Origin: Stutzerimonas stutzeri
GTDB taxonomy: Bacteria > Pseudomonadota > Gammaproteobacteria > Pseudomonadales > Pseudomonadaceae
Direction: 5' to 3'
DNA length: 64,000 nt
Assembly (NCBI RefSeq): GCF_000952685.1
Contig: NZ_JYHV01000037.1
Span: forward strand, 62,001 to 126,000
Shown here: one piece after another, positions 1 to 9,325 of the stretch
Layout of the letters: each line of letters starts with the position of its first letter
Position numbering within the stretch: the first letter of the stretch is position 1
Notes under the pieces: model-generated
Databases searched by the model: none
Told to the model about the DNA's origin: nothing
Seen by the model: the letters and a program-made list of their open reading frames with translations, nothing else
Translations under genes and position numbers: made by a program

Positions 1-2
1 CC

Positions 3-455
3 GAGCTGGAGATGTCGATCGAATTGCAAGGCGACGCCCGGCTGCTCTATTGGGACATCGTCGCGTTGGGTCGACCGGCCAGCGGCGAGCGTTTCGACGC
101 AGGTCATTTCCAGGCACAGCTGAATATCACCCGCGACGGCGAATGGCTCTGGCACGAACGCCAACGTGTGACCGGTGACGACGGCCTGCTCGACTCGCCG
201 ATCGGCCTCGATGGCAACCCGGTTTTCGCCACCCTGATCGTGACCGGCGAGATCGACGCCGAGCTGATGGAACGCTGCCGCGAACTTTCGAGCCGGGTTC
301 GGGGCGACCTGACACAGTTGCCGGGCCTGGTCATTGGCCGTTGTCTGGCCAGCGAAGCCCTGCATGCCCGTGCCTGGCTGATTGACCTGTGGCGCCTGTT
401 GCGTCCAGCACTGCTGGGGCGCGAGGCAATGCCACCGAGGATCTGGAGTACATGA
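3..455 (+). CDS. ureD: Urease accessory protein UreD, 3' portion (partial)
   Basis: The reading frame is open from the window edge to a TGA at 453-455, so about 150 C-terminal residues are visible and the start lies outside. The sequence resembles the UreD/UreH C terminus, with an acidic strand-rich stretch followed by a helix around [20 protein letters not shown]. UreD is the scaffold that binds apo-urease and, with UreF and UreG, helps deliver nickel to the active site. ureA and the structural genes follow on the same strand, as expected for a ureDABC operon. The assignment rests on sequence resemblance and on this context. Confidence 0.9.
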   Translation, partial: ELEMSIELQGDARLLYWDIVALGRPASGERFDAGHFQAQLNITRDGEWLWHERQRVTGDDGLLDSPIGLDGNPVFATLIVTGEIDAELMERCRELSSRVRGDLTQLPGLVIGRCLASEALHARAWLIDLWRLLRPALLGREAMPPRIWST

Positions 456-460
456 ACAAC

Positions 461-581
461 GGTGGGTAAGGCTCCGCCGTTACCCACCCTACGCCGGCCA
501 GCAGGTGCATGGCCGCCCCGAAATTCGCTGCGTGGTTTGTCGCCACGAGCCGGTGGATGTGAAAGCGACATCCACCCTACG
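461..581. repeat. Pair of GTAG-type palindromes between ureD and ureA
   Basis: Two hairpin units lie in tandem. The first is GGTGGGTAA (461-469) pairing with TTACCCACC (480-488). The second is GGTGGATGT (552-560) pairing with ACATCCACC (568-576). Each right arm is followed by CTACG, so on the minus strand each unit begins CGTAGGGTGG, the GTAG head typical of one REP class. The second unit ends only 3 bases before the ureA Shine-Dalgarno GGAG (585-588). It could affect message stability or ureA translation, but that is inference. Confidence 0.75.
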
Positions 582-593
582 ACTGGAGCCATT

Positions 594-896
<303 letters not shown>

Positions 897-960
897 AAGA
901 GAGGTCAATGTCTGTTGCGGCCATGCCGTGATGACCCCGAACCGCTTGAAGGATTTCACC

Positions 961-1470
961 GTGCAGATACGTGACGCCCTGGATGCAGACCTCGACGGCA
1001 TCCTGCAGATTTACAACGACGCGGTGCAGAACAGCACGGCGATCTGGAACGACCAGCCGGTCGATCTCGACAACCGCCGTGCCTGGCTGGCCGAACGCCA
1101 CGCGCAGAATTACCCCGTTCTGGTGGCGATAGACGATCAGGGACAGGTAGCCGGCTATGCCTCCTTCGGCCCCTGGCGCCCTCACGACGGCTATCGCCAT
1201 ACCGTGGAGAACTCGGTCTACGTCAGCCCCGACCATCGCGGCAGCGGCATCGGCCGCAGCCTGATGCAGGCGCTGATCCAACGCGCTCGCCAGCTGGAGA
1301 AGCACGTGATGATCGCCTTCATCGAGAGCGAGAACCGTGCATCGATCCATATGCATCAGCAGCTCGGCTTCATTCATGTCGGGCAGATGCGCCAGGTGGG
1401 CTGCAAGTTCGGCCGCTGGCTGGACCTGACCATGATGCAACTGACCCTCAACAGGACGTCCAACCCATGA
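961..1470 (+). CDS. GNAT N-acetyltransferase (phosphinothricin/methionine sulfoximine type) inside the urease operon
   Basis: A 169-residue GNAT protein of the phosphinothricin/methionine-sulfoximine acetyltransferase group. The acetyl-CoA loop reads [12 protein letters not shown], and the C-terminal part contains [14 protein letters not shown]. The GTG at 961 is preferred because GAAGGA (948-953) is 7 bases upstream; an ATG at 928 has no such site. It overlaps ureB by 4 bases (ATGA), which suggests translational coupling. From memory, P. aeruginosa has a homologous gene (PA4866) at the same place that acetylates methionine sulfoximine and sulfone. The natural substrate here cannot be read from the sequence. 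Confidence 0.88.
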   Translation: MQIRDALDADLDGILQIYNDAVQNSTAIWNDQPVDLDNRRAWLAERHAQNYPVLVAIDDQGQVAGYASFGPWRPHDGYRHTVENSVYVSPDHRGSGIGRSLMQALIQRARQLEKHVMIAFIESENRASIHMHQQLGFIHVGQMRQVGCKFGRWLDLTMMQLTLNRTSNP

Positions 1471-1772
1471 TTCCCGGCGAATACCAAATCCAGGATGGCG
1501 ACATCGAGCTCAACGCCGGCCGCCGCACGCTGACCCTGAACGTGGCCAACAGCGGCGACCGGCCGATCCAGGTCGGCTCGCACTATCACTTCTTCGAAAC
1601 CAACGATGCTCTGGCCTTCGACCGTGCCGCCGCGCGCGGCATGCGCCTGAACATCCCGGCCGGTACCGCGGTGCGCTTCGAGCCCGGACAGAGCCGCGAG
1701 GTGGAGCTGGTCGAGCTGGCCGGTGACCGTCGGGTGTTCGGTTTTGCCGGGCGGGTGATGGGCGCGCTCTAG
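1467..1772 (+). CDS. ureB: Urease beta subunit UreB
   Basis: A 101-residue urease beta subunit. It opens [19 protein letters not shown] and has the conserved core [20 protein letters not shown] and the [18 protein letters not shown] strand region. It is a structural subunit of the alpha-beta-gamma urease trimer and has no metal site of its own. The ATG overlaps the stop of the acetyltransferase gene. A 74-bp palindromic element fills most of the 115 bases between this gene and ureC. Confidence 0.97.
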   Translation: MIPGEYQIQDGDIELNAGRRTLTLNVANSGDRPIQVGSHYHFFETNDALAFDRAAARGMRLNIPAGTAVRFEPGQSREVELVELAGDRRVFGFAGRVMGAL

Positions 1773-1800
1773 AACGCAGCCGCAAGCGACAAGCAAGCTT

Positions 1801-1874
1801 CGTAGGGTGGAAAACGCCGCAGGCTTTTCCACCGTGACCAGGATCGGTGGATGACTTCGGTCATCCACCCTACG
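1801..1874. repeat. REPIN-like inverted pair of GTAG palindromes between ureB and ureC
   Basis: The element begins CGTAGGGTGG at 1801 and ends CCACCCTACG at 1874, so its ends are exact inverted repeats. Inside are two hairpins: GGTGGAAAA with TTTTCCACC, and GGTGGATGAC with GTCATCCACC around a ttcg loop. Two head-facing REP units in about 75 bp is the layout of a REPIN. It ends 13 bases before the ureC ATG, so it lies in the untranslated leader of ureC and may alter ureC expression relative to ureA and ureB. Confidence 0.8.
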
Positions 1875-1887
1875 CGAGACGATACCG

Positions 1888-3588
1888 ATGAAGATTTCCC
1901 GCCAAGCCTATGCCGACATGTTCGGCCCCACTGTCGGCGACAAGGTGCGCCTGGCCGACACCGACCTGTGGATCGAGGTCGAAAGGGACCTCACTACCTA
2001 CGGCGAGGAAGTGAAGTTCGGCGGCGGCAAGGTGATCCGCGATGGCATGGGCCAGAGTCAGCTGTGCGCCGAGGACGTGGTCGATACGCTGATTACCAAT
2101 GCGCTGATCATGGACCACTGGGGCATCGTCAAAGCAGATGTGGGCCTCAAGGACGGCCGCATCGCGGCCATCGGCAAGGCTGGCAATCCGGATATCCAGC
2201 CAGATGTGACCATCGCCATCGGCGCCGCTACCGAAGTCATCGCTGGCGAGGGCATGATCCTCACTGCCGGCGGCATCGACTCGCACATTCATTTCATCTG
2301 CCCGCAGCAGATCGAAGAAGCGCTGATGAGCGGCGTCACCACAATGATCGGCGGTGGCACCGGGCCAGCCACCGGCACCAACGCCACCACCGTCACACCT
2401 GGCCCATGGCACATGGCGATGATGCTCAAGGCGGCTGACGCCTTCCCGATGAACATCGGCTTCACGGGCAAGGGTAACGCCTCGCTGGCCGAGCCCTTAA
2501 TCGAGCAGGTCAAGGCCGGGGCCATCGGCCTCAAGCTGCACGAAGACTGGGGGACCACGCCTGCGGCCATCGACAACTGCCTCAGCGTGGCGGACCAGTA
2601 CGACGTGCAGGTGGCGATCCACACCGACACCCTCAATGAGTCCGGCTTCGTTGAGACCACCCTGGGGGCCTTCAAGGGCCGCACCATCCACACCTACCAC
2701 ACCGAGGGCGCCGGTGGTGGTCATGCCCCGGACATCATCAAGGCCTGCGGCTTCCCCAACGTCCTGCCGAGCTCGACCAACCCGACGCGGCCGTTCACGC
2801 GCAATACCATCGATGAGCACCTGGACATGCTCATGGTCTGCCATCACCTGGACCCGAGCATCGCCGAGGACGTGGCCTTCGCCGAAAGCCGTATTCGTCG
2901 CGAAACCATCGCCGCTGAGGACATCCTGCATGACCTCGGTGCCTTCTCCATGATCAGCTCCGACAGCCAGGCCATGGGCCGCGTCGGCGAGGTGATCACC
3001 CGCACCTGGCAGACCGCCGACAAGATGAAGAAGCAGCGCGGCGCCCTGCCCGGCGATGGCGCGGGCAACGACAACTTCCGCGCCAAGCGCTACATCGCCA
3101 AATACACTATCAACCCGGCCATCACCCACGGCGTCAGCCATGAGGTGGGCTCGATCGAAGTGGGCAAATGGGCGGATCTGGTGCTCTGGCGTCCGGCGTT
3201 CTTCGGAGTGAAGCCGACGCTGATCCTCAAGGGCGGCGCCATCGCGGCCAGCCTGATGGGCGACGCCAATGCCTCGATCCCGACACCGCAACCGGTGCAC
3301 TACCGGCCGATGTTCGCGAGCTTTGGCGGCTCGCTGCATGCCTCGAGTTTCACCTTCATCAGCCAGGCCGCGTTCGAGGCCGGTGTGCCCGAGCAGCTGG
3401 GGCTGAAAAAGAAGATCGGGGTGGTGAAAGGCTGCCGCTCGGTGCAGAAGAAGGACCTGATCCATAACGACTACACACCGGATATCCAGGTCGACCCGCA
3501 GAACTATCAGGTCAGGGCCGACGGCCAGTTGCTCTGGTGCGAGCCGGCCGAGGTGCTGCCGATGGCGCAGCGCTATTTCTTGTTCTGA
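1888..3588 (+). CDS. ureC: Urease alpha (catalytic) subunit UreC
   Basis: A full-length 566-residue urease alpha subunit of the amidohydrolase superfamily. Nickel-site and catalytic residues are visible: H133 and H135 in SHIHF, the lysine to be carbamylated at K216 in GLKLHEDWG, and the flap pair C318-H319 in MVCHHLD. These line up with the Klebsiella positions minus one. The enzyme is cytoplasmic and needs UreD, E, F and G for nickel loading. The ribosome-binding site is weak (GAGACGATACCG). A GC-rich hairpin with a T run follows at 3626-3649. Confidence 0.98.
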   Translation: MKISRQAYADMFGPTVGDKVRLADTDLWIEVERDLTTYGEEVKFGGGKVIRDGMGQSQLCAEDVVDTLITNALIMDHWGIVKADVGLKDGRIAAIGKAGNPDIQPDVTIAIGAATEVIAGEGMILTAGGIDSHIHFICPQQIEEALMSGVTTMIGGGTGPATGTNATTVTPGPWHMAMMLKAADAFPMNIGFTGKGNASLAEPLIEQVKAGAIGLKLHEDWGTTPAAIDNCLSVADQYDVQVAIHTDTLNESGFVETTLGAFKGRTIHTYHTEGAGGGHAPDIIKACGFPNVLPSSTNPTRPFTRNTIDEHLDMLMVCHHLDPSIAEDVAFAESRIRRETIAAEDILHDLGAFSMISSDSQAMGRVGEVITRTWQTADKMKKQRGALPGDGAGNDNFRAKRYIAKYTINPAITHGVSHEVGSIEVGKWADLVLWRPAFFGVKPTLILKGGAIAASLMGDANASIPTPQPVHYRPMFASFGGSLHASSFTFISQAAFEAGVPEQLGLKKKIGVVKGCRSVQKKDLIHNDYTPDIQVDPQNYQVRADGQLLWCEPAEVLPMAQRYFLF

Positions 3589-3625
3589 CAGCGATCGCCG
3601 TTCAGATCCCATTGCGTTTTTCACA

Positions 3626-3649
3626 GGGGCGGCCTGGCCACCCTTTTTT
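3626..3649 (+). terminator. Rho-independent terminator after ureC
   Basis: A GC-rich hairpin (GGGGCGGCC pairing with GGCCACCC, one imperfection) is followed directly by six T residues at 3644-3649. It sits 38 bases past the ureC stop and would end the ureDABC transcript, which means the permease downstream needs its own promoter. Confidence 0.65.
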
Positions 3650-3846
3650 GTGCGCGCACCAGCCTGTGTGCACGCCCAGAGTGCATAAACGGACGCTTGA
3701 AGGGATTGAGGCAAGTGCGGGTCAAAAAAAAGCCCACAAATGATCCGGGCGGGAAACTTTTTTGCGGTGGTTGATTGCAGGCGAGCCCTTTATAAGCATC
3801 GTCCTAGACGGCCTCTCGCGAAATTGCATAACAAAATGATTATTTA

Positions 3847-3854
3847 TGTATACA
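3847..3854. promoter_or_regulatory. Possible operator palindrome upstream of the NCS1 permease
   Basis: TGTATACA is a perfect 8-bp palindrome inside an AT-rich stretch 155 bases before the permease start. GntR-family repressors of catabolic genes often bind TGTATACA-like sites, so this could be a substrate-responsive operator. No regulator gene is adjacent, and the match is short. Confidence 0.3.
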
Positions 3855-4008
3855 AAGTCGAAGCGAGTTTGGATTTCATCTTCTAGGCTTTGCTCAGGTC
3901 TCGGCGTATCTGACGAATGCCACAAGGCCTGACTTCGCGGACTCTGCCATACGCGGAACAAGAACTGCATACAAAAACCATTAACAGTCTTGCACAGAGC
4001 GCCCAGAG

Positions 4009-5481
4009 ATGAACCACGACGACTTTCAGATCAAGCAGATCGATCCCAGCCTGTATAACGCCGACCTCGCCCCGCTCGCCCCAGCCAAACGCAAGTGGGG
4101 CTGGTTCGAGGTCTTCAACGTCTGGTCTAACGATATTCAGAGCTTGTTCGGCTACACCCTGGCCGCCACCCTGTTCATCAGTTACGGTCTGAACGGCTGG
4201 GCGGTGCTTGCCGGAATCGTACTGGCCGGCTTTATCGTCATGGGCCTGGTGCAGCTGACAGGTAAACCCAGCGTCAAATACGGCATCCCATTCCCGGTCA
4301 TGGCTCGCGCCAGCATGGGCGTGCGCGGTGCGAATTTTCCAGCGGTCGTGCGCGGCATCGTGGCGATCTTTTGGTACGGCGTGCAGACCTATTTCGCCTC
4401 GACCGCGGTCGCCTTGCTGATTCGTACCTTGGCGGGCCCCGGCTCGGAAACTACCCTGCTGGGCCTGACCGCAGTCGACTGGGTCGCTTATGTGATCGTT
4501 TGCGTCTTTCAGGTCGCGTTGTTCGTGCGTGGCGTGGACTGGGTGACGCGCTTCCTCAACTGGGCCGGGCCGCTGGTCTATCTGGTGATGATCGCGATGA
4601 TGATCGCCATCTGTTACCAGGCCGGGCCAAGCCTGGCCGGCGCGCTGGGCAGCATATTCAGCGGCACCGGCAGCTATGCCGGCGGGCCCGTCGCCGCGTT
4701 TGCCGCCGTGGTCGGCACCATGGTCGCCTACTTCGCCGCGGTGGTGATCAACTACGGCGATTTCGCCCGTTTCGTGAAAAATGAGCGGCAGATGCGCATC
4801 GGCAACTTCCTCGGCCTGCCGGTCAGCCTGGCGATCTTTTCGCTGATCGCCCTGGTGATCACCGCCGGCACCGTGGTGGTGTTTGGCGAAACCCTGACCA
4901 ACCCCACCGATATCGTTTCGCGCATCGACAACGTCGGCCTGACCCTGATTGCTGCAATCACCTTCTTCGCCGCCACGGTGGGCATCAATCTGGTCGCCAA
5001 CTTCATCCCGCCGGCCTATGACATCGCCAATCTGGCTCCAGCGCATATCAGTGCACGCACCGGCGGCTACATCACCGCGGCCATCGCTTTCTTCATCGGT
5101 GCGCTGTGGGTGTCGTTCATCAGCGCAGTCGGCATCGCCGCCTTCGTCGACACACTGGGCGCCGTGCTGGCACCGCTGTACGGCATCATCGTGGCCGACT
5201 ACTACCTGGTCCGCCGGCAGCGGCTGGATGTGCAACAGCTGTTCTGCGCCGCACCGGGCTCAGCCTACTATTTCAACGCCGGCTGGAACCGCAAGGCGAT
5301 CATCGCGTTCGGGATCAGCTCGGTGTTCTCGGTCGCCTCCGTCTGGACGCCTGGGCTGGAAAGCCTGTCGGGCTTCGCCTGGCTGCTCGGCGCGCTGTTC
5401 GGTGCCGTGGTGCATTACCTGCTGATGCGCAAGCAGATCGTTCCGGCAAATGCGCAGCCTCCTTTGACGACGCAAGCCTGA
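4009..5481 (+). CDS. NCS1-family nucleobase/allantoin/hydantoin:cation symporter
   Basis: A 490-residue integral membrane protein with about 12 hydrophobic segments. It has the NCS1 N-terminal signature around NVWSNDIQSLFGY and the conserved GIPFPVMARASMG loop. NCS1 carriers import cytosine, purines, allantoin or hydantoins with Na+ or H+. Its place right after the urease structural genes suggests a substrate whose breakdown yields urea, such as allantoin or another ureide; that is inference. The start has only a weak AGAG ahead of it. A homologous frame conflict on the other strand (3883-5235) is an antisense shadow. Confidence 0.9.
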   Translation: MNHDDFQIKQIDPSLYNADLAPLAPAKRKWGWFEVFNVWSNDIQSLFGYTLAATLFISYGLNGWAVLAGIVLAGFIVMGLVQLTGKPSVKYGIPFPVMARASMGVRGANFPAVVRGIVAIFWYGVQTYFASTAVALLIRTLAGPGSETTLLGLTAVDWVAYVIVCVFQVALFVRGVDWVTRFLNWAGPLVYLVMIAMMIAICYQAGPSLAGALGSIFSGTGSYAGGPVAAFAAVVGTMVAYFAAVVINYGDFARFVKNERQMRIGNFLGLPVSLAIFSLIALVITAGTVVVFGETLTNPTDIVSRIDNVGLTLIAAITFFAATVGINLVANFIPPAYDIANLAPAHISARTGGYITAAIAFFIGALWVSFISAVGIAAFVDTLGAVLAPLYGIIVADYYLVRRQRLDVQQLFCAAPGSAYYFNAGWNRKAIIAFGISSVFSVASVWTPGLESLSGFAWLLGALFGAVVHYLLMRKQIVPANAQPPLTTQA

Positions 5482-5583
5482 TGCCCCCTTGGATCGGGCC
5501 GGCTGACTGTCGGCTCGATTCAGCGCGACGAACGGCCCGTGATAGAGTGCCGGGCCATCACCACGCGCAGCCTTGACACCCGC

Positions 5584-6289
5584 ATGAACCGATCGGTTAG
5601 CGACGATATTTCGGCTATCAGCCGCATCAGCGCAGTACCCGCCATTCTTCAGGTCATCTCCGAGACCACCGGATTACGTTTCGCCGCCGTAGCGCGTGTC
5701 ACCGCGGACTCCTGGACGGCCTGTGCGGTGCTCGACCGGATCAACTTCGGCCTGCAGGTCGGTGGCGAACTGGACGTAACGACGACCCTCTGCCACGAAA
5801 TTCACGCGTCCCACCAAACCATCATCATCAGCAAGGTGAGCGAGGACGAACGCTACTGCAATCACCACACCCCAAAGATGTATGGTTTCGAAAGCTACAT
5901 CTCGGCCCCGGTGTTTCGTACCGACGGCAGCTTCTTCGGCACTGTTTGTGCGCTCGATCCGCTGCCCGCCAATCTGTCGGAAGGGTCGATCCTGGCCATG
6001 ATGGAGTCGTTCGCCAAGCTGCTGGCCATTCAGCTCGAAGCCGAGGAACGTTTCGAGGCGACCGAGGCAGCACTGCTCGATGCACAGCAGACGGCCGAGC
6101 TGCGCGAGCAGTTCATTGCCTTGCTCGGCCACGACCTGCGCAATCCCCTCTCGTCGATCATGTCCGGCGCGCGGCTATATCGCCAATGAGATTGCCGTGT
6201 AGCACGGAGGCAGGATGCAGGTCTCGTCTACCGCCGAGGCCGGCACCACCTTTACTTTCAGCATGCCGACCGGGACGCTCACGTCTTAG
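5584..6289 (+). pseudogene. GAF-domain sensor histidine kinase broken by an internal deletion and a stop
   Basis: The first ~200 residues encode a GAF domain (about residues 15-160) and a short coiled coil leading into the phosphoacceptor box LLGHDLRNPLSSI. The frame then stops at 6187-6189. From about 6173 another frame reads G-Y-I-A-N-E-I-A-V, a TAG at 6200-6202, then HGGRMQVSSTAEAGTTFTFSMP to a TAG at 6287-6289. That is the G2 box and C-terminal end of a HATPase_c domain. So roughly 150 residues between the H-box and G2-box have been lost, with a frame change and a nonsense codon. Its stop overlaps that of the hemerythrin gene on the other strand. Confidence 0.82.
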
Positions 6290-6732
6290 GCGTGCTCGGC
6301 CTTCATCATGTCGTAGGCGCCAAGGTATGCACCGGCTAGCTGGTTCTTCTGCTGTTCGCTGAGCAGCTTGCCGGCCATCTGGAAGAATTTGTGCTCCTCT
6401 TCCTGCAGGTGATGGTGAACCTTGTCCGACAGCTTGCGGGCCTGAGCGAGCCAGCTAGGGCTGCTGGGATCCGTCTCCTCCAGGGCCTCGACCATTTCGT
6501 CCATTTCATGATGCTCGGCGATGGCATGACGGGACAGGTCGACGCCGCTGTCATCGCGCATCAGCGGAATATAGAAGTGACGCTCTTCGGCCACCGAATG
6601 TACCCAGAGTTCATGCTTGAGCTGGGCGAACAGCTCCTGGCGTTCGGCGGAATCGCCACTTGTCTGCGTCAGGCGTTCGGACAGGTCGCGCTGGATGTCA
6701 TGGCTCAGGCGCAGCGCTTCGAAAATCATCAT
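6286..6732 (-). CDS. Hemerythrin-like HHE-domain protein
   Basis: A 148-residue all-helical protein with the residues expected of a di-iron hemerythrin fold: H in LSHD, HxxxE in HSVAEERHFYIPLM, the HH pair in IAEHHEMDEM, and HHHLQEEEHKFF near the end. Such cytoplasmic proteins bind O2, NO or iron, or protect against oxidative stress. The ATG at 6732 is chosen because GAGGA lies 7 bases upstream; an ATG at 6750 would add MEEECP. It converges on the broken kinase gene with overlapping stops. Confidence 0.85.
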   Translation of the reverse strand: MMIFEALRLSHDIQRDLSERLTQTSGDSAERQELFAQLKHELWVHSVAEERHFYIPLMRDDSGVDLSRHAIAEHHEMDEMVEALEETDPSSPSWLAQARKLSDKVHHHLQEEEHKFFQMAGKLLSEQQKNQLAGAYLGAYDMMKAEHA

Positions 6733-6823
6733 GGGGCATTCCTCTTCCATGGAAGGGTGGGGGGACGCGATGTGTGACCCATGCGCGCGCGTCGAGTGCG
6801 ATCCGGGCGTGCGATTTATCGCC

Positions 6824-7090
6824 TCAGCGTAGCTGGCTGTCCTTGCTGCCCCTGCGGTTGTAGCCGCTGAATTTGGCTTCCTGCTTGTCCTGTTCGGTCT
6901 GGCACTTTACGCACAGGCGCACGCCCGGAACGGCCTGACGCCTTGCCTCGGGAATCTCCGCATCGCACTCCTCGCAGTGCGTCAGGCTTTCGCCTCGCCC
7001 CAATCGGCTGCGCGCTCGCTGCACCGCGTCCTCGATGGTGCTGTCGATCTGTTCCTGCACTGCGCCTTCGTTTGCCCACCCCGTGGCCAT
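6824..7090 (-). CDS. DksA/TraR-family C4 zinc-finger protein
   Basis: An 88-residue protein with a four-cysteine zinc finger CEEC...CVKC (17 residues between the pairs). The finger follows a short helical N terminus, and the tail is basic. This is the compact YbiI/TraR type of DksA relative rather than full-length DksA. TraR-like proteins bind in the RNA polymerase secondary channel, but many small members are uncharacterised, so the role is inferred. The ATG at 7090 is preferred over an upstream in-frame start because GGGAGG sits 7 bases before it. Confidence 0.85.
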   Translation of the reverse strand: MATGWANEGAVQEQIDSTIEDAVQRARSRLGRGESLTHCEECDAEIPEARRQAVPGVRLCVKCQTEQDKQEAKFSGYNRRGSKDSQLR

Positions 7091-7397
7091 AAAAACCTCC
7101 CGCCTGTCTGAAAAACAGTCATTGGCTATTTCAACATTCGAACGGCGAGTGCCGCGGCCGTTCAACTAGTCAAATCCCCGGCACCATTATGGGTCGCCAA
7201 TGAATCGGCACCGCCCGTCGTTCGCTTGGCGTCAAAACGACGAACGGGGATTGCACTACGTCCGCATCGACTACTCTTCCCGACGATTGATCAGGCAAGA
7301 GTGGCCATTAAACAGTCTTCAGCCGCTCTGTATCGGCCTTGCCCTTTGCGGTCGCCAGCGGGCGGCTTGTATGACTAATCCACCCGTGAATCGGTGT
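7091..7397. other. Intergenic region between the divergent zinc-finger and TorF-like genes
   Basis: These 307 bases lie between two divergent genes and must contain both promoters. The zinc-finger gene's ribosome-binding site is at the left end. I see no clear -35/-10 pair, operator or repeat. An open frame from 7200 runs into the TorF-like gene but has no start signal of its own. Confidence 0.4.
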
Positions 7398-8120
7398 ATG
7401 AACAAAAAATTCATCGCGACGGCCTTGATGCTCGGCCTTAGCGGATGCGCCAGTCAACCGCAGGTCGTCGAACGCGAAGTCGGACAATTCGATCTCAAGC
7501 TCGGCATGGCGCCCACTCGCAGCATGGCCCAGGGGCTCGTCAGCCCGACCGTCGGAAGCACTTTCCGCGGAGGCTTGGATCTGACCCACGCCAATGGCAT
7601 GTACGTGGGGCAGTGGGCACCCAGCATGGGCATCCTTGAGGGCAACCCCCTGGAGTTGGACACCTACATAGGTTACGCCCAGCAGCCGCTCGACAACGCC
7701 TTAGGTTTCGAGCTGGGGGTGATCCGCTACAGCTTTCCCGAACTGGAAAACCGCGACCGCCATGAGTACTACGGCGGCATCAATCTGGCCGGTAACCGCC
7801 TAGGTGGCGCCCTGCGCAGCGCTCCAGGGCGTACCGACAGTACGCTGTTTCTGGAATTTGACTCGTTTCGACCATTGGATTTCGGGGTGCGCCTGAAGTA
7901 CGCGAGCCACTCGCTGGACAACCCGCGGCACTACACTGGCGGCAGTGTGCGGGTATTCAACGACTGGTCGCTGAATCTGTCCCGCCCGCTGCTCGGCGTG
8001 AACCTGGACCTCTCCTATACCGACTCCAACCTGAGCGGGCGAGAGTGCGGCGTCTATTCCGGGCAGAACGCCCATTGCGAGAGCTTCTTCATGTTCAGGG
8101 CGCAGCGTCTTTTGTTCTGA
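7398..8120 (+). CDS. TorF-family putative porin with a lipobox-like N terminus
   Basis: A 240-residue exported protein. MNKKFIATALMLGLSGC forms a signal peptide ending in a lipobox (LSGC). The mature part has the alternating beta pattern and phrases of the TorF/Gcw_chp family, such as FRGGLDLTHANGMYVGQW, LELDTYIGY and HEYYGGINLAG. Family members are small outer-membrane barrels of unknown substrate. A lipid anchor on a barrel is unusual, so either the lipobox is fortuitous or this is a surface lipoprotein variant. The ATG at 7398 is favoured because the signal peptide starts there; an ATG at 7371 is also in frame. Confidence 0.7.
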   Translation: MNKKFIATALMLGLSGCASQPQVVEREVGQFDLKLGMAPTRSMAQGLVSPTVGSTFRGGLDLTHANGMYVGQWAPSMGILEGNPLELDTYIGYAQQPLDNALGFELGVIRYSFPELENRDRHEYYGGINLAGNRLGGALRSAPGRTDSTLFLEFDSFRPLDFGVRLKYASHSLDNPRHYTGGSVRVFNDWSLNLSRPLLGVNLDLSYTDSNLSGRECGVYSGQNAHCESFFMFRAQRLLF

Positions 8121-8130
8121 ACTGACGCCA

Positions 8131-9282
8131 CTAGCGAAACCGCATCCGCGCGTGCAGCACGGCCAGTAGGAACGCCGCCGTCGCGAAGCCGTAGAGTAGC
8201 TCCAAATTCCCGTCCCGATACAGCCAGGATCCCAGCACCGGCCCGGTAGCCATCCCCATGAAGCGAAAAAAGTTGTAACTGCCCACGGCAGTGGCACGGT
8301 TGTGCGGGTAGAGATCCATCAGCAAGCTGGTCTGCACCGGCAGCGACAATCCGAGGAACAGGCCGAACGCGCTGGCAGCCACGACCAGCCAGGCGAGCGA
8401 CCACTGCGCAACACCGAGGAACAGCAACACGCTGAGCGCATTCAACCCGGCCGTCACCAACAGCGTTGGCCGTGGCCGCCAGCGTCCCAGTAACCGACCG
8501 CCGACGAAGCTACCGATCACCACCGCAATCGACAGCGGCAGGAATACCAGGCCCTTTTCGCTGGCACTGAGCCCGTAGGTGCTGTCCAGCACGCGCGGCA
8601 TGAACACCAGATAGTTATAGAAGGCGTAGTACTGCACGAAGCTCAGCAGCATGATCGCCAACCCCTGACGATTGCGCAGTACATCCACGTATTCGACCGG
8701 ATGGAAGGCTCTCGGCATGCTTCCGGCAGGACGCGTCTCCTGCAACCAGAGTGCGTTAGCCAGCAAGACGAGGGCGCCCACCGCCGCCAGCAGCAGAAAT
8801 ACGTAGTGGAAATCCAGGTGCTCGCCGATGAAGCCGCCCACCACCGGACCGACCACCGGCCCTAGCGCCACCATCATCTGGAACGAGCCCATCGCCCGGC
8901 CGCGCTCCGCGCCCTCGAAACGATCGCCGATGACCGTGACCGCGACCACTGCGCCAGCGGCGATACCCACCGCCTGCAGCGCACGAAACACCAACAGCAG
9001 CTCGATATTGCGGGCCAGAAAGCATCCCAGAGACGCACCGACGTAGATCACCAGGCCCATCAGCAGAATGCGTCGACGACCGCTGCGATCCACCAGCGGG
9101 CCGTAAACGATCTGCATGAACGCCAGCACGAAGGTGAAGATCGAGATGCTGAGGTTGATCAGCAGCGGCGTGGTAGCCAGCGCCTCACCCAACTCGGGCA
9201 GGATCGGCGCATAGACCGTCTGGGTAAAAGGACCGAGGAATGCGGCAAAGGCCACCATGAAGGTCAGCAAGCGTGGACTCAT
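8131..9282 (-). CDS. Bcr/CflA-type MFS drug-efflux transporter
   Basis: A 383-residue, 12-helix major facilitator protein. Loop 2-3 carries the family motif in YGPLVDRSGRRRILLMG, and helix 5 has the antiporter-type GPVVGPVVGG. It resembles Bcr/CflA exporters, which expel drugs or metabolites by proton antiport across the inner membrane. The ATG at 9282 has GGAG upstream. The oxaloacetate decarboxylase-like gene ends 43 bases upstream on the same strand, so the two may be co-transcribed. Confidence 0.9.
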   Translation of the reverse strand: MSPRLLTFMVAFAAFLGPFTQTVYAPILPELGEALATTPLLINLSISIFTFVLAFMQIVYGPLVDRSGRRRILLMGLVIYVGASLGCFLARNIELLLVFRALQAVGIAAGAVVAVTVIGDRFEGAERGRAMGSFQMMVALGPVVGPVVGGFIGEHLDFHYVFLLLAAVGALVLLANALWLQETRPAGSMPRAFHPVEYVDVLRNRQGLAIMLLSFVQYYAFYNYLVFMPRVLDSTYGLSASEKGLVFLPLSIAVVIGSFVGGRLLGRWRPRPTLLVTAGLNALSVLLFLGVAQWSLAWLVVAASAFGLFLGLSLPVQTSLLMDLYPHNRATAVGSYNFFRFMGMATGPVLGSWLYRDGNLELLYGFATAAFLLAVLHARMRFR

Positions 9283-9325
9283 CGGATCTCCAGAGCGCGG
9301 ATGACGACGGCGCGGCAGGTGGCGG

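Larger units (their letters stand above)
3589..4008 (+). other. Intergenic region between ureC and the permease gene
   Basis: These 420 bases carry no convincing gene. The ureC terminator is at the left end. The centre is AT-rich relative to its surroundings, with an A-run at 3724-3731 and an AT block at about 3823-3856. The block contains the palindrome TGTATACA (3847-3854), a plausible regulator operator. The permease promoter should lie here, but no well-spaced -35/-10 pair stands out. Confidence 0.5.

Noticed and set aside
2497..3714. 405-codon antisense frame over ureC
   Set aside because: ureC is certain; the antisense frame is a codon-bias shadow typical of GC-rich genes.
3766..3778. 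Possible sigma-54 promoter before the permease
   Set aside because: GG and GC are present, but the spacing is one base short and the flanks do not match.
3883..5235. 450-codon antisense frame over the NCS1 permease
   Set aside because: The product is a His/Asp/Gln-rich low-complexity shadow; the sense strand encodes a clear transporter.
7158..7175. ANR/FNR-type box upstream of the TorF-like gene
   Set aside because: The half-sites TTCAA and GTCAA are separated by 3 rather than 4 bases and one half is mismatched.
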